DNA of 64,000 nucleotides from Protonemura montana (taxonomy: Eukaryota > Arthropoda > Insecta > Plecoptera > Nemouridae), in the NCBI GenBank assembly GCA_947568835.1, contig OX387606.1:17517940-17581939 (forward strand). The letters are read 5' to 3'. Shown here one piece after another: positions 26,205 through 39,300 of this stretch. Made by a program: the position numbers and the translations under genes. Each line of letters begins with the position of its first letter. Positions within the stretch are counted from its first letter, which is position 1. The notes beneath the pieces are model-generated. The model searched no databases and was not told where the DNA came from. It saw only the letters and a list, made by a program, of their open reading frames with translations.

Positions 26205-26515
26205 GTTACCGGTAGAAATTGAGAATGCTGCTAGGTGGAGTCGCCATCTTTGGAGTATTCAGAAATCTCATTTAGTTGTTTCTTGCAGATTACTCACATT
26301 TTAGACTGGTTTGCATGCAATTATTCGTTATTTATGCTAACCTCGACGATTTATGTACACGTATCGATATTTGGAGTGTAATTGTTTGATTGTAGAGGTT
26401 TGTTAAAAAGACCATCGGGTGTCATCCTCTGTTGGCATTACCTCTTATTGCCGGCTCATTTGTTCAACAAAAAGGTTAATATTAATCCTGTGACTATAAA
26501 CTCAATTATTCAACC
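26205..26515. repeat. Second copy of the 6.3-kb dispersed repeat
   Basis: Collinear with 6,350-6,665 in the same orientation, sharing AGGTGGAGT, CAGATTACTC, AACCTC and TAAACTCAAT at matching spacing. It lies just upstream of the ZnT coding exon. Confidence 0.4.
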
Positions 26516-26665
26516 CTTTAATTTAACATTTTTTAATTGTGAATTAACCAAGCATAGAACCACAAATAATAATTTCTTGTTGCAGGACCTCCAAATGAAG
26601 CCCATTGTTTAAAGTTGTAACCCACTGACCGCCATTGCGTTTTTCTTTCCCCGCAGACTCGCACA

Positions 26666-29600
26666 ATGGGACGCTACACCGGCCGGAAATGTCGCCTGAT
26701 CTCAATGTTCTGGCTGACGGCGTTCTTCTTCATGGTGGAGATTGTCGTCGGCTACGTGACCAACTCGATGTCGCTAGTCGCCGACAGTTTTCACATGTTA
26801 AGCGATGTGGCCGCCCTCGTGGTGGCCTTCCTTTCCGTTAAGGTGAGTAGCGTTGATCCGGCAAAGTCGCGGAGCTACTTAAAAAACCTTGCAGTTGTTG
26901 CATTGCATACACCTGTTGCGTTACTAGTCTCCTGAATTTCCAAAGTTCCTGCGCTAACTTACACCGGCTCTGATGGTGCAGCAAAATGGTGTCGAAACTT
27001 AAAACTCTTGACAGAGCTGAACGCTGTAAAAATTAACTCGTTGATTAATAGTAAGTGGAAAGCATATCTTATTTTGGAAATGGAGCTAGACTGGAAAAAT
27101 GTGCGACCAAACCGGGATACGAATCCCGGGCCTTCCAATTGCTGGTTGGGTGCTCTACCAACTAAGCTATCCAAGCCAGATTCCAGCTTGTCAAGAGTGG
27201 GGTAGGGGAGACCCACAAGGAGATCCAAACAGGAGATCCAAAAATAATGTCAGTCATTTTTAGTGTATCTATTTCTGAAGTGGATAAAAAATAATCCTCT
27301 TGATTGTTTGACATTACTAATATTAAACTGAAAAATAATATTCTTAATAAAAAAAAAAATGCGGCTGGAAGAAAAACAAACTGTATTAGGATGAAATCTT
27401 ATTTAAATTGCAAAAGCTTGCAATGAGACGATTTTAGTGTATTTGATGAGAATGACAGTTCTTCAAGGAGAAGAACCATGAGGCTGTAAATATTCACAGT
27501 CACTCTGATTCCAGTGACGCTATATCACGTCACAACCTGTCAAACTTGAATAACTCCAATTTGACGTTGGATTCGTTGCTGTATCGTCTCGTAATCGTAA
27601 TTGATTATCGTAATAATCGTATATAATAATAATCGTAATCGTATCGTAATCGTATCGTAATCTTTTTAAAAAGCCAGTGTCCAGATAGCTCAATGGTTCA
27701 GAGCAACACCCGCGAAAGGTGGAGATCAGGGTTCGAGTCAGCGTTTGGGCATTAATTTTTGAGACGGTTATAGTGTTGTTAATAATAAAAAAACAAACTG
27801 TATTTATTGTTGAGACTGGCGAAAACAATTAGCCAAGGTAATTATATTTTTGGAAGATAGACTTTCATTGTCTGCTATTATATCATAATCTACCAGCTAA
27901 CTGTGATCAACTATTCTTCTGTAACCAGAGTATAATCTGGTACAAGAGTTGTGAGTAAGCTAACTCCAGATGAGATATGCTTAATTTGTAATACTAATGA
28001 CTTTTATTACTAATGACTTCTTAGACTCATCCATATCAATTTACACTTTGATACCAGTTTCGGATTTCAACGGGGTTATGAAATACTATACACAGGCACC
28101 TGTACCTAGGCAAGGCTTGCGCTTACATAAACGAGGAATATAGGATAAATGTAAGATAAGTGTTGAAATAGGTTTCATGCTCAACATATCAATAGTTCAT
28201 AAATACTCATTACACTCCTCGTTAATATTTTTAATTGACTAAGTAATTCTAGTCTGATTAGCTATTATCATTTTCCACACATTACTTTAGAAAACTATGA
28301 CCTCTCCATTAAATCCATAGGATATAATCTGTTTTTTGTCAAAAAAATCACCTCTAGACAATATTGTTGCTGTTGTCTCACTAGATATATGATATGATCC
28401 ATGTCAAGTCATCTCTTGATCCATGTTGATTGATGAGCTACCCACATGTCGGGAAGGTAACTGAGCAAATTTCCCCTCTCATATATAGGTAGGCATGCGT
28501 TTTGTTTTGTCCCCATCCCTCACAAGCACTGACACACTCCATTCCCATAAGATTTTGTACTGCCTTGATCTTTGCCTAGGCTAGACACCTACACACCTAC
28601 AGCAAAACAAGTAAATCATGCAAATTTTGAATCCCTCCTAAGATACCATGTTGACTTCTGGGTACAATGTAAACACAGAAAGCAACTAGGATGAAACGTT
28701 ATTTAAACTGCAAACGCTTGCAATGTGCGGGGTATTTTATTATTAACAACACTCTAACCGTCCTCGGGGAACTGTCATTCTCATCAAATACACTAAAATC
28801 GTCTCACAAAGCCAGTGTCCAAATAGCTCAATGGTTCAGAGCAACACCCGCGAAAGGTGGAGATCGGGGTCCGAGTCCGCCTTTGGGCATCAATTTTTGA
28901 GACGGTTATAGTGTTGTTAATAATAAAAAACAGAAAGCAACTCTTTATTTATGCTTTAAAAAACCCATAGGTCTTGTGTGGTCATGCCTACCGAAATAAG
29001 GATTTCTCCAAACTACACAGCAAAGATTATTTTAAAATCCCTGATATCTTAAAATTTTAGTTTGTAAATTCTCTTAGCTATTTTAGTCGTTTTCCTCAAT
29101 TTCCCATACCCCTAAATAGTGAGACCCATCCACATAACACCCAGATGGCCAAGGATGTGCATCTGGTTCACCTGGTTGGCTACTTTATAATCACTCTTCA
29201 GGGCTAAATTAACATTGTAGGTACTGTGATTGTAAATGTGTAATTACCTGGAATAAAACATAATTTTATGTTATAAACTTTATTGTATTAAATTATAATT
29301 GGATGTAATATCGTTGACGTCGTAAATTTCTTATAAAAAATGCAGAGTAAAAGTTAAGGAGCTTGCCAACCAGATTCCATTCTGTAGATTCCATTCCATT
29401 CGGTCTTCTAGCAGGTTACAAAATCTGCTCTACCTGCATCTAAGCCCGAGTAAGAACTTGCTCTAACCTAATTTTGGTGTTGTTTAGATGTCACCTAAGA
29501 AGTGGTCCAAGAACACATTTGGCTGGGCGCGGGCCGAAGTGTTGGGCGCGCTGGTTAACGCAGTATTCCTCGTCGCGCTGTGTTTCTCAATCACAGTCGA

Positions 29601-32600
29601 GGCCGTCAAACGATTCATAGAAGTCGAGAAGATCCACAATCACATCCTCATCATCACAGTCGGTGTGCTTGGGCTCTTGGTCAACATCATCGGACTCTTT
29701 TTGTTCCACGGTATGTCTGGATTCCTACTACAATCTGCAAATGTTTCTAGTAAATTGGATGTCCCTTTATTATGCAGTTTTTGTTGGATGGTTTTCTAGA
29801 AACCAAGCTCTAGAAACTTTGGAAGGGTGTGATTAAAAAAATTCTTTAAAAACTTTTCTCTTTCAAAACTAGTGCTAAAGTTAGATAAAGTAGACACGAG
29901 TCCAAAACCTGTAATAACCAATTTCTTAGACCAATTGTGGCTTTTGACAAAGTTTGAGTCATTGTTTTGGTAGAAGTTTGTTTACTTGTAAAGCTTTTAC
30001 TTTTACTGAGTACCAAGTGTAATTTGTTTCTCATTTTTTACATACAAATTAGTAAATATCATGTTTTAATGCTATTTTTGCTAGTTGTGAACCAAAGAAC
30101 AAAAGGTACCTAATTAACAGAGCGGCAACCAGTGGTAGGCTGTTTTTATTTTGCTATGTTATCACAGTGTTACACAAACTTGATTAGCGAAGTATCTTGA
30201 ATCGCAAACATAACTAATGTTACGATCGCATTTCAGAGCATGGTAGTGCCCACGGCCACTCGCACGGCGGAATCTCTCGCAGCCACACACGGCTCACCCA
30301 ACTCCAACTGGTTGCCACCGACGACAACGAAAATGACGAGACTTTCCGGCCGCCGCCGCCGATCACCAAAAAAGAGAAGGAGGCCAACGGCGGCGGCTCA
30401 TCTCAGATGAACATGCGCGGCGTCTTCCTGCACGTGCTTGCTGACGCCCTCGGCTCCGTGATCGTCATCTGTTCGGCGTCGATAGCGTACTTCACCGACT
30501 GGGAATACAACGACTACATCGACCCGGCTCTGAGTCTGGTTCTCGTCGCTCTGATCTTGAACTCTGTGTGGCCGCTGCTGCAGGAATCGGCTCTGATTCT
30601 GTTACAAACGGTGCCAACACATATCCAGGTGGATGCAATTCAGCACAAGCTTTTGAGCGAAGTCGACGGCGTTCTGGCCGTGCACGAGTTCCACGTGTGG
30701 CAGCTGGCAGGCGACAGGATCATCGCTTCTGCTCATATTAGGTAAGTTGCTTTGCTATTTGTGACTTAAGCCTGAAAAAGCCAAATTAATTAAAAAAAAC
30801 TGATAGGAGAAAACCATTGATACTCAATAAAATTCTGATAATACAGTCTGATGTCTCTGGATATTGACAACATATTCCAAATTAATTGAATTGAACCAAA
30901 CAAAGGATTGACAAGTTATTGATTGTTGAAATATAGCAAGCAAAAACATGCGTATGGTATAATGTTTGATTAGGAAGATTCCCTATTCACACTTGCTCTT
31001 TCTGCCAACCTGATTTTATTTGTATAGCCTTCTAAGTTCGTTAATGACTACAAATACACACATACTTACTTCCTGCCAGTGTCGTCATGTTTAACAGGAA
31101 ACAAAATTGGGTGACAAAAAAGTTACAATTCTAAAATCTACAAGTTCTACGATTGAGTGAATGTTGCTTTTTATCATCCACTCCAATTCTCACACATGTT
31201 GTTTGCTATCAGATGTAGAAACCTGTCCGAGTATATGAAGATTGCTGAGAAAGTGAAAGAGTTCTTCCACAACGAGGGCATCCACTCAACGACGATCCAG
31301 CCAGAGTTTGTGGAGATAAACCCATTCCCTGAAGACAACATTGGAGAGCAACCTGCGCCCAGCGAAGACTGCGTATTGGACTGCCCTAAGACTGACAAGC
31401 CGTGCAATCTCTCCACCTGCTGCGGGCCTGTAAAGCAGGTGAGACTCAACAGAAACGGTTGGCTTCATCTTACACTGCTAATGTGATCTTTTTGAATTAG
31501 TAACAAAGTAAAGAGAAGAGGGAAGGCAACATTCATTAAGGTCAAAGGTATGGTGTTGAGAGAATTTGCATTGTATTATGTCAGAAAAAGTAATCGTGTC
31601 ATGGAGGGAACAACTTCTTTCTATAAGTAGAACCAGATTTTGAGAACAAGCTTGTATCCGACAGGGGTAGGGCTTTATAGGACAGTTCTTGATTATTTGT
31701 GTTCCAATCCTTAGATCCAATCGGCAATCCAATACATTTTTTAAAATTGAATCACAGTGCAGCCGAATCACAGTTAACTTTAGCTTGGTTTAAGTGTCAC
31801 ATTTTAATTGTGTCAGTGGAAACCGAAAGCTCCGTTCAAGTGTCGAATGATATTTTTCAGAAAGAACAAAGGCGTAACCGAAGTCGATTACGAAGGATAG
31901 TATGCCAAGAACAAAACCTGAACCAATGAGTGGAAAATCCAAACGTTCACTCCCTGGCTATCCCACTTCCTACCTGCAATGTGACCTTGCCTGCCTTGCA
32001 CAAGTAAACAAATAATTACGACTCGTTGGCTTTAAAAGTATGGTCGCGTGCATTTGCCTGGTTCGTCAGCGTCATTTGCCAATGATTTGGTTTTGCGATA
32101 TATTTTTTCTGCAATAAGAATTTTAAATTCCACAAGAAACTTGTGTCCTTCAACAATGAAGACATTGGCTGTCACTATAGTTACTGATAAATGTTTTGGA
32201 GTGTTGCAAACAATTAGTTTGATGACCTATCCTAAAGTTGCGACTTGTGTGCTAGAGATAAGCTGTGAAGCAAAAAGATAAAACTGTAAAAGCAAGACTA
32301 ATGGATTTAATATCTCACAAGAAATAAGCAGAGGTAATGGTATTTATTCTTGATGATTCACCCACTTTACATGGATTGTTGTTCAATTACCTACCGTTAG
32401 GGTAAAATTTAGCTAGCAAATAAAATGCATTTTGAGTTGTTTTCGTCGACCAAACAATAATGTTCACAGCCAAGTTAATGAACGCTATGACTTTGGAAAA
32501 GTAACAACCCGCTGCTTCTTGCCCTCAGGGACGCGAAACTCCGTCACCCGGCGATACTCCCTACCTGTGCCGGCAACGTAACACGGCTGGCCACACACAT

Positions 32601-32723
32601 GCGCCAGAACTCTCTGAAATGGAGAGCGGTCACCTGCTGGGCGTGACATCTGCGCCCATTGTGGTCACCGCCAACGGCTCATGTCCGCCCACGCCTAAGA
32701 CGCGCCCGCCGTCGTGCGTCTGA
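26666..32723 (+). CDS. Zinc efflux transporter, ZnT1/SLC30A1-like (cation diffusion facilitator), 5 coding exons
   Basis: Cation diffusion facilitator that exports cytosolic zinc, probably at the plasma membrane by analogy with ZnT1. Coding exons are 26666-26842, 29488-29710, 30237-30741, 31213-31438 and 32529-32723, joining to 1,326 nt or 441 residues (human ZnT1 is about 507). The first helix pair carries DSFHMLSD with zinc-site H43 and D47. The fifth helix carries FLHVLADALGS with H199 and D203, so both HxxxD halves are intact. The cytosolic loop (about 134-190) has only a short His cluster, HGSAHGHSHGG, then acidic and Pro-rich sequence. The C-terminal domain has ESALILLQTVP, HEFHVWQLAGDRIIASAHI and FFHNEGIHSTTIQPEF, then a Cys-rich tail with CNLSTCC as in vertebrate ZnT1. 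The start has AnnATG context. An acceptor AG at 26655-26656, 9 nt before the ATG, implies an upstream 5'UTR exon that I could not place. Confidence 0.93.
27100..27185 (-). repeat. tRNA-like SINE head (different family) in ZnT intron 1
   Basis: On the minus strand: A-box-like TAGCTTAGTTGGTAGAGCA, a CCAA/TTGG anticodon stem with AGC in the loop, and a perfect T-arm CCGGG ATTCGTA TCCCGG. The acceptor stem does not pair, so it is a SINE head or dead tRNA rather than a working tRNA gene. Its 3' continuation reads ACATTTTTCCAGTCTAG. Confidence 0.6.
27388..27792 (+). mobile_element. SINE-like retroposon copy 1 in ZnT intron 1, with target-site duplication
   Basis: It starts AGGATGAAATCTTATTTAAA and ends in AATAATAAAA, flanked by direct repeats ACAAACTGTATT (27376-27387 and 27793-27804). 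An internal tRNA-like part at about 27,668-27,745 has A-box-like TAGCTCAATGG and B-box GGGTTCGAGTC. It also carries a run of ATCGTAATCGT repeats at about 27,590-27,660. About 405 bp. Confidence 0.7.
28688..28929 (+). mobile_element. SINE-like retroposon copy 2 in ZnT intron 1, with target-site duplication
   Basis: It starts AGGATGAAACGTTATTTAAA, nearly identical to copy 1, and ends AATAATAAAAA. It is flanked by exact 13-bp direct repeats ACAGAAAGCAACT at 28675-28687 and 28930-28942. The tRNA-like part (28,806-28,885) is about 95% like that of copy 1. Between 28,737 and 28,803 it holds a segment in inverted orientation relative to copy 1, creating a long internal inverted repeat. 242 bp. Confidence 0.75.
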
Positions 32724-33024
32724 CAATGGGGACAACGCTCGCCGCTCGCCGTTCAGTGAGACACCGGCCAGCCGGGCAAGAATCTCGGGCAGCGACGAGA
32801 GACGGAATCATTAGGCAGAATTTATCAGTGAAGACTTTTCGAGTGGCTCGACGAGAGCTCGGGGAGCCGAAGGAGTGTCACTCGATCGAGTGTTATGTGG
32901 GAAGCGGGGGAACTGGAATATGGTTCTTTCGTTGCGGTTTTTACAAATTTTTTTAGACGTGGTTTTTTTATTGGAAAATGTTGCGAGGCCATTTCTTAAA
33001 GTACCTACTTTTAGAATTTTTATC

Positions 33025-33030
33025 AATAAA
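33025..33030 (+). terminator. Candidate polyadenylation signal of the ZnT gene
   Basis: AATAAA about 300 nt past the ZnT stop codon and the first canonical hexamer in the 3' region. Its position would give a compact 3'UTR. Confidence 0.45.
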
Positions 33031-35765
33031 GGTACAGACATTAGCATCGGGAAATGTTTTGGAAGTATTAGCATTCAGACTCAATTTAATATCATGGCTC
33101 TTAGTCTTTATTTCTGACTGTTGGTCACAGTTACTAGAAATTCCTATCAGCAACGGAAATACTTGGCCGTGCATTTATTATGATACACACAGACTAGCCG
33201 AAGTGCCGTTTCAAGTAAGACTGTCTTGCCAACGATACAACAACATACCTGACTTTCTGTGCATAGTGCATAAGAGACCACACTCTAGTATTAATTTCAT
33301 TCTTATCAATTTATCATCTTTCTCACAAGTAGCACCTACACTTGTAAATAAGTGTGCTTGCCTTCTCAACTTTCATTGCAAAGCAAGAAGATACGACAGA
33401 ACTTTTTAATCTTGAAACCTGTCGACATAGCGTTAAATTTGTTGAACCGTGACATGTCCCACAAGGGATGTATTACCAAAGTTGTTATGCCGTACCATCA
33501 TTCAGACGGGCGGTGCACATTTTTAGATTTATTGACTTTTATTAACTAAATTAGCCTTTTCGTGTGACATGGAAGCGTGGTTGATCGTGTCTAGTTGGTA
33601 ACTAATTGCTTGCATATAGATCTCTTTTATAGAATTTCACAGAGTGAAGTTAATAAGAATGACGCCACGGGAAAACCTTGAAACATCATGCTACTGTAGT
33701 CTGTCAGCTGGCTCTGGGGACTGATTTCTCATCTCACAAACAACTCAATCTGTATAATGATTGCAATTAGGTATATTAATAATGAATTATATTAATTTCT
33801 ATTTGAGAAATACACCTCATAAAAGTTACCCTCAAAACTTTGTATGAAATGAAGTTCTATACATCATTTAGCTTAATCTGACTGAGAGTACTCTTAGATG
33901 AACTTATCTATCTATTCTAGCCAGTAATTTTTTAAATGGTATAGTCTGTTTCTAATTGCTAGTTGTTAATTTACTGAATGGGCTGCTTCAGACCCTTAAA
34001 AATTATACTAAAATATTTTGTTAGTCAATAATAGGAAATTCTTTTTGACTAATGTGTATATAAAAGATACATAATTATTTGCACTTCAATACTTTGTCAA
34101 GGATGTCAAGGATCCCTAAGGCATTAAATATTTATTTTGGTTTGTACTTTGTATATTTTATTTTATTTTATTCGAAATCTTTAACTTACCATTAGGTACA
34201 TTACATTACCAGCTCTGCTATTCAACAATGCATAAATAAATAACCGTACAAATTTCTCAAAAGTACCTATTGGACTATTGCTAGTAGCAGTAGTCAGAGA
34301 AGACCGACATCAGTAATAAGTAAATGAAATATATGAAATGCCACACTTGAACAGTTTCTTGCAGCAGCAGACTATTCACAGTGCTTTAGGTGTCCACCAT
34401 TATGCGATGAAAATTTCGACAATTAAATACCTACATGTTTGGAATCTGTCCCAATCATCAGAGAAATATGTCTATAAAAAATGTAATTCTATCGTCCACA
34501 CATTTATTGTACATTTTAATGTGCCTTTCACAGCAAAATTATCACCATTTCCTGCCTTTTCCATCATCACAGTTATTACACTCCTCGGATTTATGAAGGT
34601 ACATTCAGTTTATGACTAACTAGCACCCTACCTAGTACCCACCCGATTTTCATGAGGGCCGTCTCTAAAATGAAAAAATAAAATGTCCACGCTCTCTCGC
34701 CTTGTTTCGTCAGCTCGTTACATTTCAGATTGCGGCTTGATGCCAGATAATCTTTGTCATGGACTAATGTAACTGTAAGTAATTCTGCTGAAAATGATTG
34801 GTAATTAATTAACATCGTTGGCAAAGATAAAAATTTCCCATGACAAATTGGCAAACTAGTTCTTTGTTCTCTCTTTTTTGGGTTTCTTGCAAGTTCTTTC
34901 TTTGTGTGCCAATGGCCACACTTCCCAGATAGTGATTATAAAATAGCCCCTCTCCTAATTGGCCCTAGATTTCTGCAGAGAGATATGTATACAAGAAGAG
35001 TTTCCCGAATTGGAAGACTAGTAGATAAAAAAAATTGTTAAGTAAAAGCACAGGTAAAAGTATTTAAGTTGTGTTTTTAAAAACACAACAACTCATGTTG
35101 AAATTGCAAGAAGATTGAGTTGTTTGTCAATATGAATTCTGTACGGCACAATATAGGTACGCCACTTCATGCGTAGTATGTACGTAGAATGTACGTCTTT
35201 CATTATCAAAGCAATGCCACATCTTTACATAAGATTTTACTGTTAAGGCTGGATTGAAAATAGTAAAAGTAGACATATTGACCCTCATTAGCCTATCAAG
35301 TCATTTTTAATAGGCTTTAGGTACTAGTTGCAATCCAGCCCAATTACTGAGATTTTAGAGGCCAGTTGCCTTAACTTACACCTGCATTACATTTCTTCTG
35401 TAGAATTGAGCTGCACTTATCTTTGTCTTACCATTTCTAATGGCCACACAACATTGAAATTCAAATAAATTAATAGCCTGCACAAAACAAATTGTTTTAA
35501 ATAAATACCTTTTATACATAACTCATGTGGCAAAGTATCCCACATGAAGCAAACACTTAAATCTAAAAGAATATTATTATCTGTACTATTGAACATTTTT
35601 ATGTGTTTGTTGAAAAAGATTTTTTGATTAACATAGAGTAAAATGCAAAGACAATCTATTGCATTGTGGAAGATACAAGAAAATGTCATTAAAATTGAGC
35701 TCAAGATACAATGCAGATCCAGGGCATTTGCTTTCCGCTTATCACTATCGCTGGTTTATCCATAA
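33031..35765. other. Intergenic between convergent ZnT and TMEM86
   Basis: AT-rich. Only short open frames without recognisable content, and A/T-rich simple sequence near 34,150 and 34,230. Confidence 0.5.
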
Positions 35766-35771
35766 TTTATT
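35766..35771 (-). terminator. Possible polyadenylation signal of TMEM86
   Basis: AATAAA on the minus strand about 590 nt past the TMEM86 stop. No nearer canonical hexamer was seen in the first few hundred bases. Weak assignment. Confidence 0.25.
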
Positions 35772-36363
35772 AAAAATGGAGATAAGATTAACTCACTCTC
35801 CCCCATTAATTTACTTGTAATTTTGGCCATACCCCTACTTCGGCATCTTAGACGAGTGCTATAATAGGACTTAAGTGAACGTTTAAACAATCTTTTCGCT
35901 CTATTGATGAAACTCATAAAAGAAAATTACACCACCTCAAAAAAATGACGCAAAGAAGTCAAAAATTTGGAATTGTATTTTAACAAAAATTCAACCCTGC
36001 AAAAATTTTGCAAATTCTATAAATCCTCTCCTCTCCTCTTGATTGGTGAAAATCCACAGTTTACCCACCTTTTTTCCAATACTACAAACTGCCTTCTCTA
36101 TGTTTGGCATGGTACTCATTCTTATAAAGTAGCAACTATCTACTAACAGGTCTCAAACCTGTCGTGTTCTGACACTGACAACGAGGGAAGTTAGGTACTT
36201 CACCAAATTATAGTTTCATATTCCTGCAGACATACAGCTCAACTTTACACAATTTTCTGACATTAGAAAACTGTGCCTACCCTGTCATTTCTAAGCATGA
36301 CCAACCCTATCTGTGCTCAAATACTTTGTCCAGTGCTATGTTTCATACTAAAAACAATTTAGT

Positions 36364-39300
36364 TCAGTTGGTGTGAACAGGAGCATTTTGAAGTTGCCTC
36401 TTCGCATCTTCTTGCTGCCGATTGAAGCTTGCTTTTGAGTCGACGATGCTGAGTACGATACCCAGTTGCGCGGCGTAGTACGTAATCATTATCAAGGCTT
36501 GCGAGTTGGGAATAGGAGTGTGGAATTGATGGAACGCAATCAGGGCATCGGAAATAGCAAAAAGGATGCCACCAGCGCAGGAGCAGAGTTTGGTCCATGT
36601 CCACAGCTCCTGTAAATTGATGCAAAGCACATTTTTTGTTCTAAGTTTTGTTTGTTCTTAGTTTTATCCAGTATAATAATAATAATAATGTTTATTAACA
36701 GTATACATTTAAATAAAATTTTGTTTCGTCATGTACAGTTAAAAGTAAATTACAATCTAGATAAATTTTCTATGGAATTCGTCAATATGGCAAAACTCTT
36801 TCTCCGGACAATAATTTATTACATGAAATTTAAAAGTGTGGACATTTTTTATTTCCTGTAGCTCCTTTGGTAGTGCGTTGTATAAATGAACACCTTTAAA
36901 ATGTAGTCCAGTTTCATAAAAAGTTGTTCTGTGCTGCTTGCTAGTTGGCATACATAACAATGGTTATCAAAAGTAGATAATTACAAATGAGTGTACCTTG
37001 ACTACAGCTTAATGAGTAATGTTTGTGTCTTTGTGAATTGTGTATTTTTTTATATTTTTAACGTTTAGAAAACAACACAAAATATCTAATGTTTTACAAG
37101 TGATAAAGTTATTTGAAAAGAAGGATAAAGATGGGCTAAATCAAGGAGTCAACCTTATTTTGGAAGACTAGAGCAGAGAGATTAGAAATACAAAAAATTG
37201 AAACTGTCATACATGTAGTACAAATAAATATGTGGGGCAATTATTTATCTATTTGACTTACCAAGTATTTGACTATGACTATGTGAGTACAATTTTAAGC
37301 AACAAAACTTAACTTTGCTACTCATCAAATCACTTCTAAACAGAAGTTACCTTGAACAGAAATTTTGTAATGTTTAAATAACATCACTAATGAACAAACC
37401 CAGTAGAGGCCTTTGCCAGGTAAACTACCAATTCTTTCCAAATTTACATAATAAAAAAAAAGTTTCGTATTCCACACTTTGCCTGACCGTTTTACTTATA
37501 ACGTAATATGTGGGGAAAAGACTTACCTCAAAGAACTGCACTCTAGCCATTGCCCGCCAGGCCATCGCTAGCACCAGCACGCTGTATGCAGGCACTCCGA
37601 CCAGAAGCACTCCATGAAGCACGGGCATTAGGTGGTACAGTGCTGGAAGGCAGAGAAAATATTAACACACTCGATAAAGTGCATGTGCACAACCACGAGT
37701 TATCATACAAATAATAGAGTGCACGTACAAAGTCACAAGTTTTGATGTGAACAACGGCATTAAGATGGCGTGTTTTGATATGAATTATAGTCATATGGTC
37801 GCTGTAAGAGAGCAGATTATCGAGATATGTGTCAGAAATATCTTTATGATCCTTCACAACAAGATTTATTTGTTAGCAAAATATGCTGCAATAAATTGAA
37901 AAAACATTTCTTAAATTATAAATTGCAGAGCCACGCACAAATCAGATACCCAGAAATCCAGTCACGAAGTAAATAGTATAGAAATTACACTCCTATTACC
38001 CCCAGTAAGGTTACACTAGTAAATCGATTGTCATCTTTATTCATTAACACTTTAATTTTAGGAATTTATCCACTGCATTTTCACAAGATCCAATTGTGGT
38101 TGACAAACCTTACAATTAAAAAATATCCCGGTGTTCATAGATATACAAATAACCGCTAAAAAGGTCAAAGTTTCGTGTCAAAAATATTGTCAGAAATAGG
38201 ATTTGCATAGTTTCATACTTTTTTATATAATCCCACAAAGCTATCAAGCTGTAATTTGTAGTCAAGAGACGCTGGCATTCCTCCATCAGGGGGAGCAATA
38301 GCCATTCATAGGTGCTATCATAATTCATAGGAACTGCATTTACTTATTTCGCCAGTTGGGCACATTTCAAGACCATCATATTGGGCTAACTTCCAGACTT
38401 ACCCAATGCACAAACGCTATAAACGACAGCGCCCAGCTTGAGGTTCAACGGTTTGAAGCCGAAGGCAGAAATGTACATGATTTGCGCGAACGCAAATGAT
38501 ATCATGCCGTAGATGAAGTACTCGCGCCATATGAGAAAAGCATCACCAATGACTGAGAAGACTAGTCCGACAAGAATTCGCCGGGAAAATGCATATCTGT
38601 TAAAAAGTCAAAGTTGCATTAGAAAAAAATAAAATGCAAATATTTTCGTAGTTCATCAAATTTAATCGAATAGAGTTACTAAAAAAATATCAGATTTGAA
38701 GTTGATGTACAAAGCTACTTTGCATTTCAGTTTGAGAAACAAGGGGTCAAAATATCAAATGATATTACATGAATTAAGCACATTCCAAAACTTTCCACCA
38801 GTCGTGAAACAAAATGCAAGAGTTGCAACCTGCAAGTTTTTACGCTGTAGGCTTTGGACTAGCACCAATTGAAGATCTTCGAGTGCAACACAATCATCTA
38901 CATTTCAAATTAAATGGAGATTAGGAACTATAATATAAAAGTGGGTGTGCAATTCGCATCTGATAACATAGCAGTGGGCTCGACTCGACTACAGACTCCA
39001 AATGTCGAGATTATCATCTTATCTTCTTCATCAGAAAATTCTGATGTTGTACAAAGCAGGCGCTAACAAACTCGGAGATGTTTATCTAGCATTGTTTTCG
39101 TAATCTTAAAAAAATATCACAGTTTAATTAATGATATGAAAGTAGGTAGGTAGGTATATTGCCATTTGCCAATGACATGTTCAAAATATTTCATCTAGAT
39201 GAGATAATGATTTCAACGTGTTGGTGCAAAAATTGCTTGAAAATAAATCTTCATACCTGGTCGGGGATTAGTGCTAATAATATATGGGACTCTATTTCAA

